The notes under the pieces: generated by a model | What the model was told of the DNA's origin: nothing | The model's database searches: none | The model's input: the letters and a program-made list of their open reading frames with translations, nothing else | Origin: Clytia hemisphaerica | Taxonomy: Eukaryota; Cnidaria; Hydrozoa; Leptothecata; Clytiidae | Assembly (NCBI GenBank): GCA_902728285.1 | Contig: CACVBU010000534.1 | Coordinates: forward strand, 1,313,939 to 1,377,938 | Length of the DNA stretch: 64,000 nucleotides | Direction: 5' to 3' | Program-made: the position numbers and the translations under genes | Part shown: positions 35,301 to 47,300 of the stretch, in pieces | Layout: every line of letters begins with the position of its first letter | Position numbering within the stretch: the first letter of the stretch is position 1

Positions 35301-38300
35301 TGTTTTAGTTGTCAACTTCAGTTGAGCTACAATCTGACAATGTCTGTCTGTGTGAGTGTGTGTCTGTCTGTCTGTCTGTCATAAAAACTTTAGGGCAGCC
35401 TGGAGACTTCAAAAATGGTCGGATTTGGCTGAAATTTGGCACACTTGTTCCTTGGGTGAATATCCGGGGTTTTTTTTTTCATTTTTTGAAAATATTGACT
35501 TTTGGGGCCTGGGGACGAGTTTTTCGCCAAAACGAGGCTAAAACTTTGGGACCGCCTGGAGACTTAAAAAATGGTCGGATTTTTCTGAAATTTGGCACAC
35601 TTGTTCCTTAGGTGAATATCTGGGGTGTTTTTTACATTGAGTTTCAAGCCCGAAGGGCTAGAGGTCAATCTCTAACCTTTCTCAGGCAAGAAAAATTGAA
35701 GCCTTAAAATATGCGCCATATTTTTGATAACGGATTGAATCTAGCAATTCCTTTGTTTTCGAGTGATATATTTTTCGAAATTAAGCGGTAAATTTTAGTT
35801 TCAATCTGTCATTTGTGTAAAAACCTGGCGGGTCGCTCAAGGCCGCGCAACTTTGGTAGGATTTGTTGGCTTCAAATCCTACCAAAGAGATTGACCTCTA
35901 GCCCTTCGGGCTTGAAACTCAATGGTTTTTTATCATTTTTTGAAAATTTTGATTTTTGGGGCCTGGGGAAGAGTTTTTCGTCAAAACGAGGCTAGGGGCA
36001 GCCTGGAGACTTCAAAAATGGTCGGATTTGGCTGAAATTTTGCACACTTGTTCCTTGGGTGAATATCTGGTGAATATTTTGATTTTTGGGGCCTGGGCTG
36101 CCTGGGGACGAGTTTTTCGCCAAAACGAGACTAAAACTTTGGGGCAGCCTGGAGACTTCAAAAATTGTTTGATTTGGCTGAACTTTTGCACACTTGTTCC
36201 TTGGGTGAATATCTGGTCTACAATTGGACCTATGAATAATTTGAAGCCACTGAAGTTGAGCCCAGTGCGTTGCGCACTTTCGACTATTTTCAAATGATCT
36301 TTAGGTCAAATAGAAAAGGGATTGATATCCACGAAATGAGCCAAGATTTTTTTTCATTGTCTTTAAACTAATTGAGTATCAATACCAAGGCAAGATTACC
36401 TAATATTACCATGATATTCAAGCTCACTGCATTTTGGTTCAATTATAAATAATCAATATATAGTGTTAGATTTTACAACAATCCATAAGACCCTCACATT
36501 TTTTTTATTTTCTTTCTTTAGCGTTTGCTGATAGCCAGAGAATTCAACGACAAAGCAGCCGAACGACGTGCCTTCAGCAATCTTGGTAACGCACACGTGT
36601 TCTTAGGGGAGTTTGAAATCGCTGTCGAATATTATAAGTAAGTAGTGTCTTTTTCATTATAGAATTCACACTTCTGCTTCCGACTTTAAGGGAAGAAATT
36701 TTCGCGGAATTTAATTTCGCGGTTGAGAGGATTTTTTGTTTAAAATATGGCCTATTTTGCCCTAAAAAGACCAATTTTATAGGTGATTTTTTAAATCATG
36801 AGAATATTTCTGTTTCGCGGAATTTAATTTCGAGGATTTGTTGAAAAACCGCGAAAATTTGTTCCCTTGGATGGGTGTTTTTCATATCTCTGGGACCAGC
36901 GGAATACATAAAATGACTTTTCTTTTCTTGTTCGCCTAGTTAAGAAGTCGCCCGAAATTTATATTTCTCCATCATTGATGGTGTTTTGAAATTAACCAAA
37001 AAGTCTAGGGCAGAATTTCAAAATTCTTTTTGTATTCCCTCTGGTATTGGTTATCGGAACGTGAAAACGATTTCAGGACATCTACCTTCGCTTTGCACAA
37101 GATTCCACTTCCCAAACTAAGATTCTACTGTCACTTTTCCGGGATAACTGACATTAAGATTCTACTGTCACTTCTCTATCGGAAACAAAAACTCCGGGTA
37201 GTTGAAAAATGAGCTTCGGAAAGTTAGGCAGTTTCGTAATTAGACCTGAGTAAACACATGATTTTTCGTACCTCTAGAAAAAAAACCATTTCTTATCTCA
37301 TGCTGGTTAACCCGAGAAAAATAGCGGGAAAAAATCCCGAAAAAAACTTAGTGAGTGAGCTGGAGTCTTTTGTGAAACGACTGTACCAGCTGCTAGTCTA
37401 ATGATTAAAATTAAAGGGATGATCTTGCAACGGATTCATGTTTTGACTTGATCAATGTACAATTTCAATGATTCGTTCCCTTTTTTTATAGAAAAACAAG
37501 AGATCTTGCAAAGGAGCTGAACGACAAAGCAATAGAAGCACAGGTACCGTCATACACGCTTTTTGTTATAAGAATGGTGTAAATCCATTTCATCATGGTC
37601 TTAATTTTTTTGGGAAAATCATCCTAAAATATTCTTACAGCATTCTTAGGTTAGGATCCTAATTCAGACTAGATTTAACATTTAGTACATACGTCTCAAG
37701 CATAAAATGGTATTTTTATGAAAAGGAGTGAGCCTTACTTGGGGGCAATTAGCAATTTATAATTGAAAATGGCATTCTTAGCTTGTTCTTAGCTTGAGTA
37801 GCAAAATTCCATGATGGTGATGTTCTTAGCATTATTCTTAATTTTTTGGCCATTTTCATCATGGACATATTCTTATAGAAAAAAAGCGTGTACACGCTTT
37901 TTTTTTTATAAGAATGGTGTTTTTTCATTTCATCATGAATATTCTTAACTTTTTGGCGAAAATCATCCAAAAATATTCTTACGGTATTCTTAGGTTAAGA
38001 TCGAAATTGGCAATCTACAGGTTAAAATGCATTAAAAATGGCATTCTTAAATTCAGTTGTTAAATTCCATGGTGGTGATATTCTTACAATATTCTTAATT
38101 TTTTGGCCATTTTCATCATAGACATTCTTATAAAGTGTATTCTTATAAAAAAAAAGCGTGTAGTCCGTATAAAAAACCCTTGCCTGGAAGCTTATTGTTT
38201 TAACTTTTTGTTGGCTTTTTCCTTTGTTAATATCAAAAGATAAAAATCGATTTGCTCAGTTTTTTTATCACGTTACCAAGTAATCCTTTTGGGATTGGTT

Positions 38301-41300
38301 TAAGATTTAATCACGTGATCAAAAAGTGAACAAAACAAACTAATTTCTCAACGCAAGTTCAAAAGTTTAAATAAGAAAGAAAAGAAACAAAAGACTTCCA
38401 GGAAGCCTATGATAACGCTACTCTTCTTAAGTTTAAAAAACAACTTGATTATTGTTGACATTATACTCTCCATCCAATCCCTCAAAATATAAACAGATTA
38501 ATGAGAGAAGGCTATATGTATTGGAACAACATATTTTCGTCATTAATAAAGAATGGCTAAACTTTTCAGCTTAAAGAGGGGAAAGGTGAAATTTACGTAA
38601 GGGAGCAACGACATTATCTCACATTAAAATCTAATTGTTTTTTTCAATCACCATACAGGGGGGTGGACGAACATTTCCAGTAGGTAATCCAAGAAAAATT
38701 TCCAGGAGGTATTTTCTCATTTTTCCAAGGGGTTAAAAAGTTGTTCAAAATTTGCAAGGGGTAAAAGACTAGTCTAGTTCGTCCGCCCTCACTTTAAGGG
38801 ATGAAAAGGTTCGGCCACCCCCCCCCCCTGTATGGTTTTTTAATGGAATAGCCCATTATCATCAAGCTAGTTTCTTTAAGATGTTGTCACCAATAGCCAA
38901 TACTTATCATCTCACGTTTACAGGCATGTTACAGTCTTGGCAATACATACACCTTACTGAAGAAATACAGCTCAGCAGTTGAATATCATAAAGAACATTT
39001 ATCCTTTGCACAAGAACTAGAAGACAGGTATTGATTTATATACACTTTTTTGACCGTAGTCGCGCGGACAGGCGCGTGTCATTTTATTATTTACTGTGAT
39101 TATCCCCTTAAACTAGATCCAGTCTTTTTGATACCTTTTTCTTTTGTACTTATATGTGTGGGAAAAAAGACTGATAAGAGTTTAGGGTGGTACACAGACC
39201 AAAAAGTGCCCGCGCGACAATCGGCGGCTACGGTCGAAAGCATAATGTCTTGAACATAAACAAACTTTATCCCTACTCTATTACAAAAACATCAATAATA
39301 TAATTAAAAGTTAATAAAACGAAATAATTTCTTGAGTATTTTTTACCAATTTCATAAGAAATCTGTTGAGTCCGTAAAGCCTTAAACTGTTCTTAGCTTG
39401 TTCTCAATATTTTTGCTTTCGCCTTAGCTTTATGTTCTTAGATAGTTTGTTTTTATAAAATAAACGTGTAGTGAGGGATGCAGGAGATTATCTAAGATTC
39501 AGACGTGTTAATCTGAATGACCTATGTCACTATCAAAAGCTTTTCTCACAACAAAATTATGATATGTTATGTCTTTAGGGATTATTGAAAACAAATATGT
39601 TTGTTTTACTGAGATTAACAGTTTGATGTGATATGTCGTGTAGACAGGTTTTTTATGAGAAAAGATTATATTAGAACAATAGGCTTCGTTTGCCAAAATA
39701 TTAAGAACAAGTTAAGAACATTTTAAGGTTTGGCTGACTTTAAAACACCTGATTCCTAAGGAATACTCATAAAATGGTGAAAATAAAATCGTGTTAAGAA
39801 AATTTCTAGGCTTAAAACTCAATAAGTTTTGGATGTTCTTATAAAAAACGTGTACCGTGGTGTAGCCTCTGACGTTTTGAATTTTTGAAATGTCCTAATT
39901 AAGGTTTATATCCTTCCTAACCTTTCAACTAACTTATTTGCAAACAAGATAAAGTCTGTTTTGATGTTTGTAATTTTTTCTAAATCACGGAAAGCTGTAC
40001 AACTTGATGAGACCAAGTAGGGATATTTTCAAAATAATCTCAAATCACTTTTGACAGTTTTTGACAGAAAAGGAGTGAGCCTTACTTGGGGGCAATTAGC
40101 AATTTATAATTGAAAATGGCATTCTTAGCTTGAGTAGCAAAATTCCATGATGGTGATGTTCTTAGCATTATTCTTAATTTTTTGGCCATTTTCATCATGG
40201 ACATATTCTTATATAAAAAAACCCTTGCCTGGAAGCTTATTGTTTTAACTTTTTGTTGGCTTTTTCCTTTGTTAATATCAAAAGATAAAAATCGATTTGC
40301 TCAGTTTTTTGATCACGTTACCAAGTACTCCTCTTGAGATTGATATAAGATTTAATCACATGATCAATAAGTGAACAAAACAAATTAATTTCTCAACGCA
40401 AGTTCAAAAGTTTAAATAATAAAGAAAAGAAAGAAAAGACTTCCAGGAAGCCGCCTATGATAACGCTACTCTTCTTAAGTTTAAAAAACAACTTGATTAT
40501 TGTTGATGTTATACTCTCCATCCAATCCCTCAAAATATAAACAGATTAATGAGAGAAGGCTATATGTATTGGAACAACATATTTTCGTCATTAATAAAGA
40601 ATGGCTAAACTTTTCAGCTTAAAGATAAAGTCTGTTTTGATGTTTGTAATTTTTTCTAAATCACGGAAAGCTGTACAACTTGATGAGACCAAGTAGGGAT
40701 ATTTTCAAAATAATCTCAAATCACTTCTGACAGTTTTGTTTTGGTGTTTGCTCCAGAATTTAGGGTGTTAAATCGCTTTCTTATTAGTAGGGGGGGGGGA
40801 GATCCCTTATGATCCTTAGCATCTCTCGTTGGATGTAACTGCATGTGATTGACTCGAACGTGGATATGATTTTTTTCTCTTTTTTTTTTTTGGGGGGGGG
40901 GGTGCGAATAAGGCCTCTCAAAAGTTTTTGTGGCTAAATAAGGCAGTAGCCAAATCTCCTAACCCCCAAAATGAATAAAAATTCACGATTTTCAAAAGTC
41001 GAATTCAAGAAAAGTGATTGGTACCATCGGCTAGAGCATGAAATTCTGAGCAAAAAAGTATACTGCAACAAGTCTTATACTCAAACACACCGTTACGTTT
41101 AAGACAAGTTTGACATCAATCGTACTATAACTGACAGAATTTTGAACTGTAAAAGCCTGTATTTATTAATGTGTTCGATTAGACTTAGTATACCATTTGT
41201 TTTGGAGTCCGCCGCATTGCCTTGTTCTTCATATTGTGGCCACGGAAGCCTTACGTTCTTATATATACTGCTAATGCTTTAAATAAAGATTAATTAACTT

Positions 41301-44300
41301 CAAAGTCTAAAATTTAATTTTACAAAGTAGGTGTTTTAGCAATTATGGTTGCTCATTTAAAGTTCATACACCCTGATGTGTAATACAGTATTAGGCATCA
41401 TCTGAATTTAAATGCACATCGGTAAACAAACAAGTTATAGACATTATTCAGGGTATGGAAAGGTGTGTAGGTGGAGAATGTTGATTGTCAACATACAGCT
41501 TTTTTAAAGGACGTCCAAAGCTTCGAATGTTTTAAACTTTCTTAGTTTTAAGCCTAAAAATTTCTGTCTATTCAGAAGCAGCCACCGACCTAAAATTCGC
41601 AAATATCTGTTCTGATTTGCCAGCTGGAAGGATTTCCACGAAATTAAGAACAGTTCCTCGTTTTCCAGGGGAGAAATTTTTACTTCAGAACAGTTATATT
41701 TTTCCAGCTAGGAGGTAAAAAAACTTTCAGAACAGATACGAAATTACCAGGCGATTGATTTTACGCGAGTTAACTGTTCTTATCTACCAGGGCTGACAAA
41801 ATCTTATAATAAATCTAATAAATCCAGATGTTTTGTAGAACAGATGGAGAATTTTCAGCTGCCACTCCAGGCAACCACATTCAGGACTTTTTGGAAATTC
41901 CCTCAGAACAGATAGGAAATTCTTAGACACCTTATTTATAAATATAAGATATCAAACTATTTTTCTCATAAGAACAGATCATATTTTTCCATCTGGTCCA
42001 AATCTTCAGTAGAACAGACCACTTTTTTTCAGCAGACTTTTTTCTTTAGTTCACTAAGAACAGACCGCCATATCCAGCTGGAACGTGCCTTCAGAACAGA
42101 TATTTTGAAGTCCCCCTTCGGTGGATGCTTTCGTCTATTTATGTTTGTCTATTTTCCTAGGGGTTGGGTTTTAGAGTCCGTAAAGCCTCAAAACGTTCTT
42201 AATTTGTTCTTAATGTCTTGCCCATATCGAAGCCCTATGTTCTTAAATAGTTTGTTCTTATAAAAGACAATTCAAAGTCAGGTTATGGGAAGTTATGTGG
42301 GTGGAGAGAGTTGATTTTGTACCTATAACTCGGTTATATAGCTCTTTCTACCAAAGGTTCTGATTCCTTTATATCCATCTTTCTATAATTTTTAAGTATT
42401 GAAGTTGGTATTTCTTAAAGACAAAAATAGAAATTTATTACAATGGATGTGGGTGGTTTTAATATTGGCCCATTTATATATTTGTAGAACCTTTATTGCA
42501 TGAATTTGTTTTTCTCACGGGAACTTATAATACATCTTATTTAAATGAGGATCAAATTTAGATTGTTGTGCTCTGTCCGTGTTGTTGGAACCTTCAATGC
42601 CTTGATTTATTTTCACTTTGCTTTATAGGATAACTTACATTGGCCTTGATTATCTTTTTAGGGTTGGTGAAGGTCGAGCTTACTGGAGCTTGGGAAACGC
42701 ATTGACAGCAATCGGTCAACACAAGGAAGCTTTATCATTTGCAATGCAACATCTTCTCATATCCAAAGAGGTTCGTTGTCACTGAGATTTTTATATTCAT
42801 GAGTGCAATATCTTCTAACATTACATCACGGACCCAACATTATATTTTATTTTACGTTAACTACAACCAATCAGCTGTTGGATCTATAGTGTGATTTCGA
42901 AGAAATTGCAGTGATGCATATCATGAATGAAACACTAGATAAAGCTACAACTCTGTATTTTTATTATTGGATCTTGGATCAGTTTTCTTGAATATTTTAA
43001 CAAGGGGTCAACAACTATACTATGTGCTCCCGCTAGTTCAAACTTCTATTGTTCGAATCTTTCTATAATTTGAATTTTAGATTTTTAGTTCCCGTCAAGA
43101 ATAAACCTTCCTAAAATACTTTATGTAATTCGAATCTTACTGTAGTTCGAACAAATTAAAATTCCACATTCGAGCTAGAATTAGCGAGAGTCAACTGTAG
43201 TTAAGAAATAATATATTTTACGGAGAGATCTGTTATGAAAACATGGATTTTACAAATGAATTTGTACTTGCCGGTAACTTTAAACTTTCATAACTTTACC
43301 GAATTAAGTTTGTTGTCGAAATAAAATTATCAACAATGATGTTATCTTCGTCTTCGGAGGTTTAGAAAAATGTCTGGTTTTATAGTCTTATCAATATTAT
43401 TTGTAATACTCTTTTCTTTAAAAAATTACGGGTGGGGTTTGAAAAATTGCCTAAGCTACAGGATGTCAGAGTGTCTTTCTCCCTTTTTTAGTGGTAGGCT
43501 AGTAGGGGCTAGAGATTGCAGAAATTCCCGCAACAAAATATTAAATGTTTTAGTGATGTGGTTGAAATAAATGATATAATTGACCCTAAAAACAACGAAG
43601 TTTTCATATGTTAAACGCCATAACAACAACAGATTTTGATGAGTTGGTCTACTCGTAGCTCTCCTACATTCCCGAAAGTGGAGGGGAGTTTAGATAATCT
43701 AGGCTGGATTGTAAGGAATGCGGTGAGGTTTTTTCTGGCGATGGCTGAAATCCTTTAAAAAGTTAAAAAGTTAATTTTTTCTCCCCCTACCCCAAGGTTC
43801 TTTTTTAACCAAAGACATCAATTTGTTTTAAGGACTCTGAAATCTATCTAATTCATGAAAGTTCGAGTTGTCGATAAAACTATTTTTGCTACGAGGATTT
43901 GACAGATCATTAACAAAGTGTTAGAGATTGGAATTAACTTTATTTTAATTCGAGTATTACTTTGGGAGATGTGAAATATATGCGTTGAGTGTTTATTAAA
44001 GAACTGCTTCGTCAATTTTTTTTGAAATTTGTTTACATACCAGTGCCGAAAGAAGCATTTTGATATTAGGAAGAATAAAGTCATGTGACACCGGGGGCTA
44101 ATGAGACTGAAAATCACTCCAATCTATTCTTTCCAGAACTGTCAAATGTTTAGAATAATAATTTTTGTATTATTTTGTAGGTTGGTGACAGAACAGGTGA
44201 ATTGACAGCTGAAATGAACATCTCTGACCTTCGTGCTGTGCTCGGCGTTGACCGAAGGTACAAAGAATACACAGGTTGCAAAATAAAAAGTCTGAAGACA

Positions 44301-47300
44301 AATCACGCTTTTACTTGAAACTTTTATGTGATTGTTACATGAGATTTATTTATGATTGGTTCGAACAGGTTCGAATTTATTGACACTTATAAAGTTATCA
44401 GCTGTAGGTTGTAAAGCAAGTAACATGGAAACAAAATCACGTGAACTTTTTCGAGTAAACACATGTTTTGACTGCACCTGATATAATTTTGCAGCCCATG
44501 TATTGACTGTCTTTCATTGAACTATTCCATTCTGTGCAAAGCACGCTCTATAAAGCGATATGGTGAATGAACGATCTGACCTATTTGTTCAGCTAAAACA
44601 GTCAAAACTTCGTTGCCCTTTTGTTTGAAAGTGAAAGCGACTGGGTTCTAATGTTTAATTTATAGTTAGCGGTTTATTTTATTTTGGTGTTTCGCTTTAG
44701 CCAGAATAGACGATATCGGCTTAACATGAAAACTCAGATTTGATCCCCGAGAATTCCCCACAATGCTTTGCGTGGAAAAAAGTTCGCAGTGAAATATTTT
44801 CCGCGCAAAGCATTGTGGGGAATTCTCGGGGATCAAATCTGAGTTTTCATGTTAAGCCGATGTCGTCTATTACCGCACTAAAAACCTCATTTTACATTTA
44901 CTCTTCATCTGGATGATAAAGATCAAAGTGGTGATCCAACCTGGGCAGATTCTCTTAGGGGTAACCTTTAGAGTTTATACGTGTCATGCTCTCATGCACA
45001 GAGTAATCAGAATCTACTTGGAGATTCATCTTTAAAACAATTACAAACTAAAAGCCAACCTCCCTGCATATTAGTATCCATAGTAAAGTAGTAAATCCTC
45101 TGCGTTCATCTTCGTCAAAAAAAATTGTAAAAGCATTGAAGTAAGGATTAAAGAAGAAAGGCATCAGCTGGTTGATTGAAGGTTGATTCTGTTTTTTCTT
45201 TAATTACGAAACACCGTGTTGCTCTTTTGGTATACTATAGTTAGAGATTTTTTAAAAAGAATTGCGAGAAGATAGAAAAAAATAAATTTATTATAATTTA
45301 CTATAAATTAATTCTTTGCAGGTGATTGCCCTTTTCATTACCTTTAAATTATATAGACTACGTGGAAAATTTCTTTAAAAAAATCCAAGTGACCTGTCTT
45401 TTAGGTCAATCAGTTGGTTGGTTTTTTTATTCTTCATTTTGGATATATTTCCTTTCTTTTTTTAGCGCTGAAGCATCAAATGCGATGAGCTCTGGAGAAG
45501 TCCAAAAGTTGTTTGGATCACGTAAGCTAATATATTATACTTCATTTATACAATAATTTCCTGGGAATGTAAGGTCAGACAGGCTTTTGATTTATTGAGA
45601 TCTGATTCTTAGATTTTTAAGATCCTATAATCTGTTGATCAAAATTCAATCAATTTCATTTTTCGTAGAATCTGTATAAGCTTATATACATAACACTCAC
45701 CCATAACGACATTTACATAAATGTTTTTTTCTCGGAACGTAAAAAGTCTCTATAATAATATTTAGTTCATGGAAAATTTGTTCCTTCTAAGTCAGGTGCT
45801 CTACCTCTGTTCAGGACTTTCCAGAGGCCTCGCTCTTCTCCGTCAAAGTTAGTCATGGTAGTAATAAAAAACTTGTCTCTTATGAGAACAGAACTGGGAT
45901 TGTTTGATATTGAACAAAATAAGAATACGTTAAAGTGGATTCATTTTGGCCGGGATTAAATTTGGCGGGATTAAATTTGGCGAATTTGGCGAATTTAACA
46001 AAACAAATTACAACTTTTTAGTATGTTTTATAGTAATTTTCACTCATTTCAGTGTCTCAAAATTTCCAATTCACCAAATTAAATACCCGCCAAGTTTTAC
46101 GAATTTGCTCTATCACCAGATTAAATCCCCACCAAAAATTGTATTTTCGCCAGCCAAAATTAATCCACTTAAGGTAGTACCCAAAGCCCAAAGTTATTGG
46201 TGATTATTTTTAGTCATCATAATCAATCTTAAATGAATCTGTTTTATTTTTATCTAAATTTTCAATTATAAATTGATACACCCAACCCACAGTTTCCATG
46301 TAAATGGTAACCGAAAACACACGGAGCCTCATTGCTACTGCTCCTTTTCCTTTCTCCTCTCGTGTTGCGAAATGACCTTTTTTCTTTCCCAACCAACCTT
46401 CTTTCAACATGTTTAGTAACGAAGGATCTCAGCTTGGGAAAGTGGGAACTATAGAATCCCAGAAGCCTATTAATAAACTTCTTTTTCTGTTGTTTCTGTG
46501 GGGGAGGTTATGCAAGCGATTTGTTAACTGAGAAAAAAAGCGAAAGAGATATTCTCTTGAAACCATGTTTTTGTTTTTGTGGGATTCTCTGATTGCTTGC
46601 TTGTAAATATGCGGCCTACACCCTTAAAAGTGATACGAGAATGATTGTCAACTTTCGACCAAATCAAAAGCACATTAACCTCCTTAAACCTGGAAGGCTT
46701 AGATGCCCTTAGATGAGTAATTTCTTCTACGTGAGTAGTAAGTTTTTATCTTTAAATCAAAAGATGTTCAGGTCAGCTTTTCTTAGAATCAAATTCTAAT
46801 AAAAAAGATACAAATCTTTTGTCTGATCCATCGAATCAATTATTCAGTAGTTTTTAACCCTATGTTTCGAAAAACCGCAATTTATCTATGTCTCTCATCT
46901 TCTTTTTCTTCTTCATTCTTCATTCTTCATTCTTCTATACAAGTGTTGTTTGAGGGGAAAATAACGTTTATATACTTAATTGAAACAACCAAAGTTTAAC
47001 AGTTATAAACAGACTTGATTGAGTGCGGAGTTCAAGGAGAAACTATTCCTTTATCTTCATCACACAGTCTGAAATCGAATTACCGTCAGAACTGGTCTAA
47101 TTGATAAGATTTAGAATCGTTACCTAAATACAATCGTAAAAACACAAACTTGGTAAACAATGGGTGTGTTATTGCAAGCTAAACATAAAAACAAAGTGAG
47201 TTTTTATTTCAAATTTTCTTCTTTTTTTTTTCTTTTAGGACCTGGAAATGTGGTAAGTTGGATGCTTCAGTTTTTTTTCTCTTGATATCTGTAATATCCC

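Noticed and set aside
35309-36297. Frames of 60-113 codons with a repeated peptide in GPSM2 intron 3
   Set aside because: They follow the ~155-bp tandem repeat and appear in several frames, so the repetition is at DNA level.
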